Assembly (NCBI RefSeq): GCF_014647435.1
Contig: NZ_BMPE01000019.1
Coordinates: 1-56,322, forward strand
Origin: Deinococcus radiotolerans
Lineage (GTDB): Bacteria; Deinococcota; Deinococci; Deinococcales; Deinococcaceae
Reading direction: 5' to 3'
DNA length: 56,322 nucleotides
Shown piece after piece: positions 1-8,651 of the stretch. Under the pieces are notes generated by a model. It worked only from the letters and a program-made list of their open reading frames with translations. It had not been told where the DNA came from and did not search any database. Made by a program: the position numbers and the translations under genes. Numbering within the stretch: the stretch's first letter is position 1; every line of letters starts with the position of its first letter.

Positions 1-39
<39 letters not shown>

Positions 40-122
40 TCCTACCTGAATCTGTCAACTCCCCTGCCCAGAGTCTCACTTGATCAATGCGCAGAAGGCC
101 CCCACACCAGTCTCCAGACAGC

Positions 123-147
123 AAAAATGGAGAGGCGCGGCCTCTCC
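123..147 (-). terminator. Rho-independent terminator of luxS
   Basis: On the minus strand, 22 nt after the luxS stop, a perfect 8-bp stem (GGAGAGGC/GCCTCTCC, 3-nt loop) is followed by ATTTTTG. The stretch 1-122 beyond it shows no gene I can support. Confidence 0.85.
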
Positions 148-168
148 ACTTTCTGCCGCTGCGGACCC

Positions 169-636
169 TCAGCGCTGAATCAGGACCGTCTCCTGCACCT
201 TCAACCCCTGCGCCAGTGCGTCCGCCGCGTGCTGCCGCGCGCCCTGAAGGTCATGGTTACGGTAATTTCCACACTCCAGTTCGCTGACGCCGGGAATGGA
301 CCGGTCATGAGCCGCTGTGTCCCGCAGCGCCGCCTCGAAAGCACGCAGCACGCCCTGCTCGTCCGGCTCGCCGATCACGGCCATGTACATGCCCGTACGG
401 CAACCCATTGGCGAGACGTCAACGACATCACTCAGGTGGTCGCGCAGGTACCCGGCCAGCAGGTGCTCCAGGGTGTGCAGGGCCGCCGGTTCAATCTCAG
501 CCTGGTTGGGCTGAAGAAGCCGGAGGTCGTACTTGCTGATCGAGTCGCCGCGCGGAGTGGTCTTCACACCGGCCAGACGGATGTAAGGAGCGCGGACCTT
601 GGTGTGATCCAGATCGAAGGATTCGACGTTCGCCAT
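169..636 (-). CDS. luxS: S-ribosylhomocysteine lyase LuxS
   Basis: This cytosolic metalloenzyme cleaves S-ribosylhomocysteine to homocysteine and DPD, the precursor of autoinducer-2, in the activated methyl cycle. The 155-residue product has the family's normal length. It shows the metal site H54-x-x-E57-H58 with C122 (in ELECGNY) and the catalytic C79 (SPMGC). I chose the ATG at 636 because [11 protein letters not shown] matches the family N-terminus and a CACAAT box lies 7 nt upstream, fitting a leaderless mRNA. The longer frame back to 732 adds unrelated residues. The gene diverges from lspA and ends in its own terminator. Confidence 0.96.
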   Translation of the reverse strand: MANVESFDLDHTKVRAPYIRLAGVKTTPRGDSISKYDLRLLQPNQAEIEPAALHTLEHLLAGYLRDHLSDVVDVSPMGCRTGMYMAVIGEPDEQGVLRAFEAALRDTAAHDRSIPGVSELECGNYRNHDLQGARQHAADALAQGLKVQETVLIQR

Positions 637-762
637 ACCCCTGATTGTGCCGCTTTCTGCTGGGCGCAACCGGGATGCGCAGCGCACTCCTATAGATAGA
701 GAGCACACGCCCCAAGGACTGCGCGAAGGCACGTCGCCTTCGCACCGCCCGGGACACCTTCA

Positions 763-768
763 TATACT
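763..768 (+). promoter_or_regulatory. -10 box of lspA, leaderless type
   Basis: TATACT lies 7 nt before the GTG start at 776, with a weak -35 (TTCGCA, 739-744) 18 nt upstream. Transcription should begin at or next to the start codon, which decides the start. Confidence 0.7.
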
Positions 769-775
769 GCGCGTC

Positions 776-1300
776 GTGCCCACCCTGTCTGATCACCCGC
801 GCCGCGTGCCCGCGTGGCTTCCCCTTCTGCTTGCCGCGCTGCTGATCGTTGCGGATCAGGCCCTAAAAGCCTGGGCACTGGCGAACCTCCAGGAGAACGC
901 GCCCGCGCAGCCGTTCATCCCCGGACTGATCGACTGGGTCCTGGTCTTCAACACCGGCGCCGCGTGGAGCATGTTCAGTGGCAGCGCTGCGCCACTCGCA
1001 CTGGGCCGACTGCTGATCGGGCTGGGCATCCTGGTGTACCTCTTTGTGCGGCCTCAGCCTCGCCTGCTGAGCGTGACGCTGAGCATGATCGCCGCCGGAG
1101 CCATCGGGAACGCCATTGATGGTCTGCGGCAGGGCCGGGTGACAGACATGATCCACTCGCCCGTGCTGAGCAGCGTCACGCAGGCCCTGAACGCGGGAAG
1201 CTTCCCGATCTTCAACCTGGCGGATTCCTGCGTGGTGCTGGGCACCATTCTGCTGGTCGTCGCCAGCTTCATCGGGGATCGCCGCAAGCCCCGCATCTGA
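776..1300 (+). CDS. lspA: Lipoprotein signal peptidase LspA
   Basis: This inner-membrane aspartyl protease (signal peptidase II) removes the signal peptide from prolipoproteins after diacylglyceryl transfer. The 174-residue product has four hydrophobic segments. It also has the conserved FNTGAAWS block (59-66), GNAID (111-115), catalytic D124 in RVTDMI and catalytic D150 in FNLAD. The GTG at 776 is chosen because it directly follows a -10 box; the frame extends upstream without family similarity. A lipoprotein with a lipobox, a likely substrate type, lies at 23620. Confidence 0.94.
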   Translation: MPTLSDHPRRVPAWLPLLLAALLIVADQALKAWALANLQENAPAQPFIPGLIDWVLVFNTGAAWSMFSGSAAPLALGRLLIGLGILVYLFVRPQPRLLSVTLSMIAAGAIGNAIDGLRQGRVTDMIHSPVLSSVTQALNAGSFPIFNLADSCVVLGTILLVVASFIGDRRKPRI

Positions 1301-1316
1301 CCTGAACGCCGCCCCT

Positions 1317-1355
1317 ATGACAGCCGCCGCCTCATCTCGGGGCGGCGGCTGTCAT
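1317..1355 (+). terminator. Inverted repeat after lspA
   Basis: A perfect 15-bp inverted repeat (ATGACAGCCGCCGCC and its complement, 9-nt loop) starts 17 nt after the lspA stop. It lacks a T-tract, so it may act as a weak terminator or only stabilise the 3' end. Confidence 0.6.
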
Positions 1356-1373
1356 GCCGAATGTCCAGAGGGA

Positions 1374-1418
1374 CGTAAAAAGCCTGCCGCCCCCGACCGG
1401 TCAGGCTGGGGGCGGCAG
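1374..1418 (-). terminator. Rho-independent terminator of rpmB
   Basis: On the minus strand an 11-bp stem (CTGCCGCCCCC and its complement) is followed by GCTTTTTACG, 18 nt after the rpmB stop. Confidence 0.85.
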
Positions 1419-1435
1419 AGGGTCCTGATCGGGGA

Positions 1436-1651
1436 TCAGGCAACGGCCTTACGGCACTTGCTGCACACGCGCAGGCGGAGGCTGACGCCACCGCGGGTGA
1501 CCGTCAGGGGCTGCAGGTTGGGCTTCTGAACACGCTTGGTGACACCCGTGACCTTACGACCCACACCGCCCGCAGCGCGGGCCTTACCGCGGCGGATGAC
1601 CGAGTTCACCACGATCGGCCCCTTCCCGCACACTTCGCACACTTTCGCCAT
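1436..1651 (-). CDS. rpmB: 50S ribosomal protein L28
   Basis: This is a structural protein of the large ribosomal subunit. The 71-residue product starts [12 protein letters not shown] and ends with CSKCRKAVA. The two CxxC pairs (C5/C8 and a C-terminal pair) form the zinc-binding knuckle seen in L28 of some bacteria. A strong SD (AAGGAGAG) lies 7 nt before the ATG, so this gene is not leaderless, unlike many neighbours. It is monocistronic, with a predicted promoter about 100 nt upstream and a strong terminator. Confidence 0.96.
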   Translation of the reverse strand: MAKVCEVCGKGPIVVNSVIRRGKARAAGGVGRKVTGVTKRVQKPNLQPLTVTRGGVSLRLRVCSKCRKAVA

Positions 1652-1749
1652 GATGACTCTCCTTCTTGAGCCTGATTTTTACTTCTGGGCCGGGGGGGTA
1701 CCCGTTCTGGGTGCCGTGCCGCGCCGGTCCATATCAGACAAGCCGTCCG

Positions 1750-1779
1750 AATGTAGCACACCGGGAGCGCTGGAGGCAA
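1750..1779 (-). promoter_or_regulatory. Candidate promoter of rpmB
   Basis: TTGCCT (1774-1779), an 18-nt spacer and TACATT (1750-1755) on the minus strand would give an untranslated leader of about 90 nt before rpmB. Confidence 0.45.
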
Positions 1780-1818
1780 AGCCCTCCACCGACGTCCCCC
1801 TGCCCAGGCGCCAGACAT

Positions 1819-1849
1819 GAGAAACCGGACGGGCACGCGACCCGTCCGG
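1819..1849 (-). terminator. Terminator of the GlsB/YeaQ-type gene
   Basis: A perfect 9-bp stem (CCGGACGGG/CCCGTCCGG, 7-nt loop) is followed on the minus strand by TTTCTCA, just after the stop at 1866. Confidence 0.75.
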
Positions 1850-1865
1850 AGAGGAATAGCTGTTG

Positions 1866-2135
1866 TTAGCGAAGAACGCGCAGCGCCTTCAGGATGGCGA
1901 TCAGCACCACACTGCCCAGCACGCCCCACACGATGCTCCAGAAGCTGAAGCCGTTGCCTGCCACGTCTGCGCCGCCGATGTTCAGCCAGCTGCCGAAGAT
2001 CGCCTGGGCGAGGAGGCTGCCCACGATACCGATCAGGATGTTGGCGATGGCGCCCTGCTGAGCGTCGGTTTTCATGATCAGGCTCGCGAGCCAGCCGCAC
2101 AGTGCACCAACCAGAATAGTAATGATCCAACCCAT
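1866..2135 (-). CDS. GlsB/YeaQ/YmgE family stress-response membrane protein
   Basis: This 89-residue, three-helix, glycine-rich membrane protein carries the family features: N-terminal [17 protein letters not shown], the central [13 protein letters not shown] and a C-terminal hydrophobic helix. The family is often stress-induced, but its biochemical role is unknown. I chose the ATG at 2135 because GGAGG lies 7 nt upstream. The ATG at 2150 is part of that SD itself and would add only five residues. About 50-80 nt upstream lie two tandem GTTC-N5-GAAC palindromes that may be operators. Confidence 0.88.
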   Translation of the reverse strand: MGWIITILVGALCGWLASLIMKTDAQQGAIANILIGIVGSLLAQAIFGSWLNIGGADVAGNGFSFWSIVWGVLGSVVLIAILKALRVLR

Positions 2136-2457
2136 GATTTCTACCTCCATTTATTTGCTACTTGCGGGGATTCAACGATTCTTGCGTTCGCGGTGAACCG
2201 TTCGTTGTGAACGCAGCATGCGACCCGTCCAAAAGCCCGATTGTGGAGACTCGTACTTTCTCAAGAGCGGTTGAAGATGGGATGGATGTCCCGCAAACCC
2301 GGCCTAAGGAAAGCAGGCCTGGACACACTGTTTGGCACTCATATCTGACCTGACCCGCAAGACAGTTCAGCCCTTCACGGCTCAAATTGTCTTACCTCAC
2401 TGCCGCCTTTGGCGGCCCGGCTGGGTAGCATGGCGGGCACACGGAGGCCTTCATCCC
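2136..2457. other. Divergent intergenic region with tandem palindromes
   Basis: This 322-nt region separates the GlsB-type gene (minus) from thrB (plus). It holds two GTTC-N5-GAAC sites (2186-2198, 2200-2212), a small GCCGCC-TTT-GGCGGC hairpin (2402-2416) and a candidate thrB -10 TAGCAT (2426-2431). I see no convincing gene. Confidence 0.6.
2186..2212. repeat. Tandem GTTC-N5-GAAC palindromes, operator-like
   Basis: GTTCGCGGTGAAC (2186-2198) and GTTCGTTGTGAAC (2200-2212) are two inverted-repeat sites spaced 14 bp start to start. The arms are identical and only the 5-nt centres vary, as expected for a repeated protein-binding site. Confidence 0.55.
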
Positions 2458-3393
2458 ATGCCCGCAACCCCATCCCCATCTACACCGCGTCCATTCACGG
2501 TGCGCGCCCCGGCCAGCAGCGCCAACCTGGGGCCCGGCTTTGACAGCCTGGGCCTGAGCGTGCCCCTCTACACCACGCTGCGCGTCACGCCGCAGGCAAC
2601 CACGCAGGTCGTGCCACTGGGCGCCGAACTGGAAGGCACGCCCGCCGACGAGAGCAATTACGTGTACCGCGCCATGCAGCTCGCGGCGAAGCGTGCCGGA
2701 CGGCCCCTGCCCCCCGCCCGGATTGACATTGAGACGGAGGTGCCCCTGGCCCGCGGGCTGGGCAGCAGCGCCGCGGCGCTGGTCGCCGGGATCGTCGCCG
2801 GGAACGAACTGCTGGGCCGCCCCCTGGACGATGAAACGGTGCTGGACGTCGCCGCGCGCGAGGAAGGCCATCCGGACAACGTCGCCCCGGCCCTGTTCGG
2901 CGGGATCGTCGTGGCGACGCTGGATAAGCTGGGCACCCACTACGTCCGCCTGGACCCACCCGCGCACCTGGGCGTGACCGTGCTGATCCCGGACTTCGAG
3001 CTGAGCACCAGCAAGGCCCGCGCCGTGCTGCCCAAGGAGTACAGCCGCGCGGACGCCGTGCACGCCCTCTCACACGCGGCGCTGCTGGCCGCGGCACTCT
3101 CGCAGGGCCGCCTGGACCTGCTGCGGCACGCCATGCAGGACTACATTCACCAGATCTGGCGTGCGCCCCTGGTCCCCGGCCTGAGTGACATTCTGGAAGA
3201 AGCCTGGAAGCACGGCGCCCTGGGCGCGGCCCTCAGTGGCGCGGGGCCCACCGTGCTGTGCTTCCACGACACCCGCGAGCCCACCGCACCCCTGCACACG
3301 TACCTGCACAGCGTCATGAAACGCAACGGCCTGGAAGGCCGCGTGCTGGACTTCCCTATTGACGCGGCGGGCACACTGATCGAACGGGCGTAG
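2458..3393 (+). CDS. thrB: Homoserine kinase
   Basis: This GHMP-family kinase phosphorylates homoserine to O-phosphohomoserine, the substrate of threonine synthase (thrC at 21620). The 311-residue product shows the N-terminal [16 protein letters not shown] motif (18-33) and the ATP-binding loop [11 protein letters not shown] (97-107). [10 protein letters not shown] near the C-terminus is GHMP motif 3. The ATG at 2458 is preceded by GGAGG at 2443-2447; the frame runs 42 codons further upstream without family similarity. No thrC or hom is adjacent. Confidence 0.95.
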   Translation: MPATPSPSTPRPFTVRAPASSANLGPGFDSLGLSVPLYTTLRVTPQATTQVVPLGAELEGTPADESNYVYRAMQLAAKRAGRPLPPARIDIETEVPLARGLGSSAAALVAGIVAGNELLGRPLDDETVLDVAAREEGHPDNVAPALFGGIVVATLDKLGTHYVRLDPPAHLGVTVLIPDFELSTSKARAVLPKEYSRADAVHALSHAALLAAALSQGRLDLLRHAMQDYIHQIWRAPLVPGLSDILEEAWKHGALGAALSGAGPTVLCFHDTREPTAPLHTYLHSVMKRNGLEGRVLDFPIDAAGTLIERA

Positions 3394-3456
3394 GTCACTC
3401 ATCAGCACGCGCGCCGCCGCCTGTCTCTGAAGCGGCGCGCGCAGGCCACCGACAGC

Positions 3457-3496
3457 ACAAAAGAACAGCGCCGGAGTGATCTCTCACTCCGGCGCT
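3457..3496 (-). terminator. Terminator of tRNA-Pro
   Basis: A perfect 13-bp stem (AGCGCCGGAGTGA and its complement, 4-nt loop) followed on the minus strand by GTTCTTTTG lies directly after the tRNA. The lower stem AGCGCCGGA recurs in the tRNA-Leu terminator. Confidence 0.85.
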
Positions 3497-3498
3497 TC

Positions 3499-3578
<80 letters not shown>

Positions 3579-3593
3579 ACATCCAGCCCCAAA

Positions 3594-3622
3594 ACTATAG
3601 GGGGCGTTCCGGATTCCGTCAA
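3594..3622 (-). promoter_or_regulatory. Promoter of tRNA-Pro
   Basis: TTGACG (3617-3622), a 17-nt spacer and TATAGT (3594-3599) on the minus strand form a near-consensus sigma-70-type promoter placing transcription start a few nt before the tRNA. Confidence 0.85.
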
Positions 3623-3649
3623 GGCCATGCCGGGCTGTCGGGACGCGCT

Positions 3650-3679
3650 TTGTATCTACCGGTGCGGGGTAGCTATCCT
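3650..3679 (+). promoter_or_regulatory. Promoter of the M29 aminopeptidase, leaderless type
   Basis: TTGTAT (3650-3655), an 18-nt spacer and TATCCT (3674-3679) precede the ATG at 3687 by only 7 nt. This sets the start and implies no 5' leader. Confidence 0.75.
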
Positions 3680-3686
3680 GCCGGAC

Positions 3687-4922
3687 ATGACCCTGACTTT
3701 TGACGAGAAGCTGCGCACCTACGCGCGTCTGGCGGTGCGGGTGGGCCTGGGCGTGAAGCCTGGGCAGCGCGTGCTGGTGCAGGCCCCGGTGGAGACGGCG
3801 CAGCTGGCGCGGCTGGTGGTGCGCGAGGCGTACGCGGCGGGCGCGAGCTTCGTGGACGTGCGCTGGGACGATGACGACGTGCAGCTGGCGCGCTTCGAGC
3901 TGGCGCCGGACGGGACGTTCGAGCAGATCAGCCGCTGGCGCGTGGACGCCGAGATCGAGACGGCCGAGGCCGGCGGCGCGGTGATCGCTATCCGCGCGAC
4001 GAACCCGAACCTGCTGGGCAGCGTGGACCCCGAGCGCGTGGCGACCCATCAGCGGACCGTGGCCGCGTACCGCCGCCCGTACACCGCGCAGGTCATGACC
4101 AACCGCCTGAACTGGAACCTGATCAGCGCGCCCGTGAGCGGCTGGGCGCAGCTGATGTTCCCCGACGCGAGCGCAGAGCAGGCCGTCGCTCAGCAGTGGG
4201 ACGCGATCTTCGCCGCGACCCGCGCCGATCAGGCCGACGCGGTGGAGCGCTGGGAGGCGCACCTCGCGGACCTGAAGCGCCGCCGCGACCTGCTGACCGG
4301 CAAGCAGTACGCCGCGCTGCACTTCCAGGGCGGCGGGACGGACCTGACGGTGGGCCTCGCGGACGATCACGTGTGGGGCGGCGGCGCGGCCGACACGCCC
4401 GGCGGGATCACCTTCACGGCGAACATCCCCACCGAGGAGGTCTGGACGGCCCCGCACCGCGAGCGGGTGAACGGCACAGTGGTCAGCACCAAGCCGCTGT
4501 CGTACAACGGCACGCTGATCGACGGCATCCGCATCGAGTTCAAGGACGGCCGGATCAGCGGCGCGAGCGCCGAGAAGGGCGAGGGGGCGCTGCTGAAGAT
4601 GATCGAGACGGACGAGGGCAGCCACCGCCTGGGCGAGGTGGCCCTGGTGCCGCACTCCAGCCCCATCAGCCGCTCGGGCCTGTTCTTCTTCAACACCCTG
4701 TACGACGAGAACGCCGCCTCGCACATCGCCATCGGCAGCGCGTACCGCTTCAACGTGAAAGGCGGCGTGGACATGAGCCTAGAGGACTTCAACGCCAAGG
4801 GCGGCAACGACAGCCTCACGCACGTGGACTGGATGATCGGCAGTGACCGCATTGACGTGGACGGCATCACGAAGGACGGCCAGCGCGAGGCCGTGATGCG
4901 CGCGGGCGAGTTCGTGATCTGA
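3687..4922 (+). CDS. M29 family metallo-aminopeptidase
   Basis: This cytosolic enzyme removes N-terminal residues from peptides using a two-metal site (aminopeptidase T/AmpS family). The 411-residue product matches the family length. It contains the conserved GGTDLTVGL segment, NIPTEEVWTAPH with metal-ligand glutamate and histidine, the LGEVALV motif and DENAASHIAIGSAY near the C-terminus. Peptide recycling is the likely role; the specificity cannot be read from the sequence. The start follows a leaderless promoter, and a hairpin at 4935-4970 separates it from the convergent carbonic anhydrase gene. Confidence 0.92.
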   Translation: MTLTFDEKLRTYARLAVRVGLGVKPGQRVLVQAPVETAQLARLVVREAYAAGASFVDVRWDDDDVQLARFELAPDGTFEQISRWRVDAEIETAEAGGAVIAIRATNPNLLGSVDPERVATHQRTVAAYRRPYTAQVMTNRLNWNLISAPVSGWAQLMFPDASAEQAVAQQWDAIFAATRADQADAVERWEAHLADLKRRRDLLTGKQYAALHFQGGGTDLTVGLADDHVWGGGAADTPGGITFTANIPTEEVWTAPHRERVNGTVVSTKPLSYNGTLIDGIRIEFKDGRISGASAEKGEGALLKMIETDEGSHRLGEVALVPHSSPISRSGLFFFNTLYDENAASHIAIGSAYRFNVKGGVDMSLEDFNAKGGNDSLTHVDWMIGSDRIDVDGITKDGQREAVMRAGEFVI

Positions 4923-4934
4923 GCGCAGGCAGCA

Positions 4935-4970
4935 GGCGGGGCGGAGGCTACCTGGCGCCTCCGCTCCGCC
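4935..4970. terminator. Bidirectional hairpin between convergent genes
   Basis: A 14-bp stem with one G-T mismatch (4935-4948 with 4957-4970) lies between the aminopeptidase and carbonic anhydrase stop codons. The T-content after it is low. Confidence 0.6.
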
Positions 4971-4982
4971 TGTTGTCCCGGT

Positions 4983-5705
4983 TCAGGGCCGCAGGTCGTC
5001 CTCGTCCACCAAGAAGTCCACGGCGCCACTACCGATCTCGTAGTACGCGCCGATCACGCGGATCTTCCCGGCCGCCTCTGCCTCGCGGATGACCGGCTCG
5101 TCGCGCAGCAGGCTCACCTGATAACGGACGTTGTTTAGCACCGCCTCGCGCATGCGGGCCTTCTTGTCGCGGATGGTCGGCATGTCCTGCAGGCTGGGCT
5201 GGATGCGGCGGATCAGGTTCTGGAGGTGATGCGGTTCCTCCTGCACCTGGGCTTCCGGCAGCAGGGCCGCCGCGACCGCCCCGCAGGCCTCGTGGCCCAT
5301 CACGACCACCAGGTGCACGTCCAGGTGGCGGATGGCGTACTCCAGGGTGCCCAGCCCGGCCTCACCGACTACGTTCCCGGCGACGCGCACCACGAACAGC
5401 TGCCCCAGGCCCTGATCGAACACCAGTTCGACCGGCACGCGGCTGTCGCTGCACGCGAGGATCGCGGCGTAGGGCGTCTGCCCCATGATCTGCGCGCGGC
5501 GTTCGTTGGCGCTCATCTCGGGCCGGGTGGCCTGCCCGCCGAAGAAGCGGGCGTTCCCGTCCTTGAGGGCCTGGATGGCCGCGTCGGGCGTGGCGACGTC
5601 CGACTGCTTGATGTCGGCAATGTCGGCCATGCTGGCCCCACGGCGAATGGCGTCCAGGATGCGGCGCTCGAGGTCGGCAGCGATCGGCGGGGCGGCGTCG
5701 TCCAT
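4983..5705 (-). CDS. Beta-class carbonic anhydrase
   Basis: This zinc enzyme interconverts carbon dioxide and bicarbonate in the cytosol. The 240-residue product has the zinc ligands C85 (in CSDSR), H138 and C141 (HEAC), plus the catalytic D87/R89 pair. The ATG at 5705 is preferred because TAGCAT ends 7 nt upstream; an ATG at 5714 would add three residues and overlap that box. The N-terminal 45 residues precede the catalytic core and are of unknown role. Confidence 0.94.
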   Translation of the reverse strand: MDDAAPPIAADLERRILDAIRRGASMADIADIKQSDVATPDAAIQALKDGNARFFGGQATRPEMSANERRAQIMGQTPYAAILACSDSRVPVELVFDQGLGQLFVVRVAGNVVGEAGLGTLEYAIRHLDVHLVVVMGHEACGAVAAALLPEAQVQEEPHHLQNLIRRIQPSLQDMPTIRDKKARMREAVLNNVRYQVSLLRDEPVIREAEAAGKIRVIGAYYEIGSGAVDFLVDEDDLRP

Positions 5706-5712
5706 GCGCGGC

Positions 5713-5718
5713 ATGCTA
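5713..5718 (-). promoter_or_regulatory. -10 box of carbonic anhydrase, leaderless type
   Basis: TAGCAT on the minus strand lies 7 nt before the ATG at 5705 and overlaps the alternative ATG at 5714, so it favours the shorter product. Confidence 0.6.
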
Positions 5719-5810
5719 GCGCCCGGCCCGCGGCGGCCGCTGAACCCCGTCCAGTCACCCCGCCCGGCCGCTAGGGGCGGCGCCGCGGCCTCTGTGGCTA
5801 TGCTGTCCAG

Positions 5811-6164
5811 GTGGATACGCTGACCGAGCTGCTCGAACGCTACGCGACCCTGCGCGACACGATCCTGGGCCTGGAAGCCGAGCGCGATGAACTGGGCGCG
5901 CAGATCAAGGCAGCGCTGCTGGACGGGGAACACGCCGAGACCGACCTGTACCGCGCAACCCTGAAAGCCTCGCGGCGCGTGGAATACCCCCTGGACCGTT
6001 TCCGGGAGGTATTCGGGGACGCCGCCGCGCTGGAGGTCGCCTCTATTGACCGCAGGCGCGCCGATGCCCTGGCGAAGGCCGGGGATCTGGACGGCGAGCA
6101 GCTGCGTGAACTGGCGGTCGTGAAGGAGACGCAGGCGCTGGTGCTGCAACCCAAGACCCGCTGA
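5811..6164 (+). CDS. Conserved hypothetical protein with predicted coiled coil
   Basis: I do not recognise this 117-residue charged protein. Residues 1-38 and 80-110 look helical and may form coiled coils. The middle holds [23 protein letters not shown], followed by [22 protein letters not shown]. The pattern resembles small phage-type accessory proteins, but no function can be assigned. The GTG at 5811 is chosen because TATGCT (5799-5804) lies 6 nt upstream. It diverges from the carbonic anhydrase gene. Confidence 0.8.
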   Translation: MDTLTELLERYATLRDTILGLEAERDELGAQIKAALLDGEHAETDLYRATLKASRRVEYPLDRFREVFGDAAALEVASIDRRRADALAKAGDLDGEQLRELAVVKETQALVLQPKTR

Positions 6165-6242
6165 GCGGCGCCGGGCCCGGCGGTGACACGCGCCTGACCG
6201 GCCGGGGACGCGGACCTGACAGGCGCGCCGCAGGCTGGGTGC

Positions 6243-6452
6243 ATGACGCTGCCTGCCCTGCATCCGCTGCTGAATCCGGACCTGCCTCCTCACCGGCAGG
6301 TGCCCAGCGACGCGTTCATCTGGACGGGCGCGGGCCTGTGGCTGGGGCGCGGGGAGGCCTTCACGCCCACCGCGCACATCTGGACGGAACGGGAGGTGCG
6401 GCAGGCCCGCCTGAGTGGCGCCCAGAGCGCACTGGACCGCCTGACGCGGTAG
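6243..6452 (+). CDS. Small hypothetical protein
   Basis: This 69-residue reading frame begins [14 protein letters not shown] and contains [25 protein letters not shown] box 6 nt before the ATG fits a weak leaderless promoter and codon use matches neighbouring genes. I recognise no family. It lies just before the 3' end of the oppositely oriented SRP RNA. Confidence 0.5.
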   Translation: MTLPALHPLLNPDLPPHRQVPSDAFIWTGAGLWLGRGEAFTPTAHIWTEREVRQARLSGAQSALDRLTR

Positions 6453-6512
6453 CACCAGAGCGAACAAGGGCGACCCCGGTCCTGAAACCGGAGCCGCCCT
6501 GTGACGGTCATG

Positions 6513-6518
6513 AAAAAA
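6513..6518 (-). terminator. T-tract at the 3' end of the SRP RNA
   Basis: Six T residues on the minus strand follow immediately after the closing stem of the SRP RNA, whose own hairpin therefore serves as terminator stem. Confidence 0.75.
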
Positions 6519-6621
<103 letters not shown>

Positions 6622-6627
6622 TCCCAG

Positions 6628-6633
6628 ACCATA
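6628..6633 (-). promoter_or_regulatory. -10 box of the SRP RNA
   Basis: TATGGT on the minus strand lies about 7 nt before the inferred RNA 5' end. No clear -35 is visible. Confidence 0.6.
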
Positions 6634-6671
6634 GCACACCCGCTGGGCCGCTGCGTGGCCCCACGCAGGCA

Positions 6672-6707
6672 CAAAGAAGAAGCGCCGGAATCCGAAGATC
6701 CGGCGCT
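6672..6707 (-). terminator. Terminator of tRNA-Leu
   Basis: A stem with arms at 6681-6689 and 6699-6707 (AGCGCCGGA/TCCGGCGCT) is followed on the minus strand by TCTTCTTTG. Confidence 0.8.
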
Positions 6708-6710
6708 GTC

Positions 6711-6795
<85 letters not shown>

Positions 6796-6815
6796 TTGGG
6801 TGAGAGGCGAAAGCA

Positions 6816-6844
6816 ATACTAGGGGTGAAGCCCGGCCGTGTCAA
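6816..6844 (-). promoter_or_regulatory. Promoter of tRNA-Leu
   Basis: Consensus TTGACA (6839-6844), a 17-nt spacer and TAGTAT (6816-6821) on the minus strand. It is divergent from the rpsO promoter only 9 nt away. Confidence 0.9.
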
Positions 6845-6853
6845 GCTGATCCC

Positions 6854-6881
6854 TTGCGTGGGGGCGCGGACGTGCTATGCT
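6854..6881 (+). promoter_or_regulatory. Promoter of rpsO
   Basis: TTGCGT (6854-6859), a 16-nt spacer and TATGCT (6876-6881). Transcription would start near 6888, leaving an 87-nt leader before rpsO. Confidence 0.7.
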
Positions 6882-6974
6882 CGCGTTTGCCGTCGTGACG
6901 CGGTCAGGCCCCGGGCACACCGGTTTTTTCCTGGCTGACACGCACGGGACACCACAACAAGAGAGGTTTCACAC

Positions 6975-7250
<276 letters not shown>

Positions 7251-7264
7251 GACGCGCCCCGCAG

Positions 7265-7299
7265 ACCGCCGCCCCCCGAACGGGATGGGCGGCGGTTTT
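7265..7299 (+). terminator. Rho-independent terminator of rpsO
   Basis: A 10-bp stem (ACCGCCGCCC/GGGCGGCGGT) is followed by TTTTCTG, 14 nt after the rpsO stop. Confidence 0.9.
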
Positions 7300-7302
7300 C
7301 TG

Positions 7303-7758
7303 TTACCGCCCGTCCGTGCCGGGCTGGCCGCGGTCCGGCACGTCGCGCCAGTCACCGCTGGGCACCACGCTCGCGCCAGGCTGCCGCAGGCGGTCCGGGC
7401 GGGCGTACACGTACACCCAGGCCGTCACGTCCTCTCCCCCGTCCAGGGTGAGCGGCGCGAGCTCGCGGGTGTAGAGGGGCGGCGTGTCGTGCAGGCCCTC
7501 CAGGTCGTCCAGGCCGGGCAGGGCCGCCGCCCACGCCTGGGGGGTGTAGCTCAGGACGGCGCCGCGCACCGCGCCGTGCGCCGGGCCGCGCGTCAGGGCC
7601 GGGTACCCTTCCGGGTGCAGGTGATGCAGCGTGAACCCGCGCAGCGTGGCTGCCTGGGCGGTGAAGCCGCGCGCGGCGACGTGGGCGTTGCGCTCGCCGG
7701 GGAGCAGGGTGCCGTACACGAACACTCGGGTCACGGACACGTCGGCAGGATCGGTCAT
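7303..7758 (-). CDS. Gamma-glutamylcyclotransferase-fold protein
   Basis: The 151-residue product begins with the family signature [11 protein letters not shown], in which YGTL binds the gamma-glutamyl moiety. It continues with [13 protein letters not shown], which carries the acidic residue used in catalysis. Members act on gamma-glutamyl compounds or proteins; the exact substrate here is unknown. TACAGT lies 6 nt before the ATG at 7758, supporting a leaderless start, although the frame is open further upstream. It lies downstream of the LexA-like repressor on the same strand but has its own promoter. Confidence 0.88.
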   Translation of the reverse strand: MTDPADVSVTRVFVYGTLLPGERNAHVAARGFTAQAATLRGFTLHHLHPEGYPALTRGPAHGAVRGAVLSYTPQAWAAALPGLDDLEGLHDTPPLYTRELAPLTLDGGEDVTAWVYVYARPDRLRQPGASVVPSGDWRDVPDRGQPGTDGR

Positions 7759-7764
7759 GTCCGG

Positions 7765-7770
7765 ACTGTA
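7765..7770 (-). promoter_or_regulatory. -10 box of the cyclotransferase-like gene
   Basis: TACAGT on the minus strand ends 6 nt before the ATG at 7758 and decides that start. Confidence 0.65.
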
Positions 7771-7814
7771 GCGGGGCGCGGCGGGCCCCGGACAGGCCCT
7801 GTCTGCGGCGCCGC

Positions 7815-8516
7815 CTACAGCCGCTGACCCTGCGGCTGGTGGTAGTACACGCGGCCGATCACGCTGGCCTCCTCCGGCCGCACGGGCGGGTGGTCGGGGT
7901 TGTCGCTGGACAGCCACAGCTGATCGCTGTAGCGGCGCAGGCGCTTGACGGTCAGGCCCAGGCCCGGCACGTGCAGGACGTACACGCGGCCCTCGCGCAG
8001 GTCGAGGTCGCCGGGGTCGACGTACACGCGGTCGCCGGGGCGCAGGCCGCCGGAGTCGGTGGTCATGGAGTCTCCCTGCACCTGGAGCACCAGCATGCCG
8101 GGGCGGTGGTCGCGCAGCGGCACGAGTTCGTAGTCGATGACGCTGGCGTGATCTTCTGCCGTGGGCAGGCCGGCGCTGGCGAGCGCGCGGACGGGCACGC
8201 GGATGAGTTCCATGCTGCCCAGTAGGTCCTCGCGCGGTTCGGGCGCGAGGGGGCGCAGGCCGGTGCGGGCAGTCCATTCGCTGAGGGTGATGTTCAGGGC
8301 GCGGCGCAGCGCGTCCTGCCGCACGGCGGTCAGGGCGCCCAGGGCCCGTTCCCCGCGTTCCAGGCGGCTGAGGTAGGGCTGCGTGATCCGGCCCTGCGGC
8401 CCGCCGAGCGCCCCGGTGCGGTCACTGAGTTCGTGCTGGCCGAGGCCCAGCGCCTGACGCTGCTGCCGCAACCATCCCGAGAGGTCGCTGGAGTCCGTAG
8501 CGGAGGGGGGGGTCAT
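7815..8516 (-). CDS. XRE-family repressor with S24 (LexA/cI-like) peptidase domain
   Basis: This 233-residue DNA-binding protein joins an N-terminal helix-turn-helix (about 11-75, with [14 protein letters not shown]) to a C-terminal S24 domain (about 103-230). The domain retains nucleophile S150 (QGDSM), general base K191 (LTVKRL) and an Ala-Gly bond at 115-116 (ALASAGLP) where LexA and cI are cleaved. RecA-stimulated self-cleavage is therefore plausible, but this is inference. TACACT lies 6 nt before the ATG, so the mRNA is probably leaderless. It diverges from a small membrane gene whose promoter contains a palindrome. It is not LexA or DdrO by length and layout. Confidence 0.9.
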   Translation of the reverse strand: MTPPSATDSSDLSGWLRQQRQALGLGQHELSDRTGALGGPQGRITQPYLSRLERGERALGALTAVRQDALRRALNITLSEWTARTGLRPLAPEPREDLLGSMELIRVPVRALASAGLPTAEDHASVIDYELVPLRDHRPGMLVLQVQGDSMTTDSGGLRPGDRVYVDPGDLDLREGRVYVLHVPGLGLTVKRLRRYSDQLWLSSDNPDHPPVRPEEASVIGRVYYHQPQGQRL

Positions 8517-8522
8517 GTGGCG

Positions 8523-8528
8523 AGTGTA
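8523..8528 (-). promoter_or_regulatory. -10 box of the S24 repressor gene
   Basis: TACACT on the minus strand lies 6 nt before the ATG at 8516. No good -35 is visible, suggesting a weak promoter. Confidence 0.65.
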
Positions 8529-8563
8529 CCGGGTGAGTGATGCCTGGATTGAGGCTCCATGAC

Positions 8564-8592
8564 TTGCTTTATGTCTACAGACATATTATGCT
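8564..8592 (+). promoter_or_regulatory. Promoter with palindromic operator in its spacer
   Basis: TTGCTT (8564-8569) and TATGCT (8587-8592) are 17 nt apart. The palindrome TATGTCT-AC-AGACATA (8570-8585) fills the spacer almost exactly, so a bound repressor would block RNA polymerase. It resembles the Deinococcus radiation-response motif TTATGTCATTGACATAA but with a centre one base longer. Confidence 0.75.
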
Positions 8593-8651
8593 CAGGACAG
8601 ACCACATGGTCTCCGGTTCGTACGTTCCCCGGCCCGGCTGGAGGTCCCGTC

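Noticed and set aside
2136..2150. ATG at 2150 as the start of the GlsB/YeaQ-like protein
   Set aside because: That ATG overlaps the GGAGG that serves the ATG at 2135.
8569..8586. Calling the palindrome a true radiation-response motif
   Set aside because: The arms match well, but the centre is one base longer than the 17-bp consensus, which would shift the half-sites. I report it as similar only.
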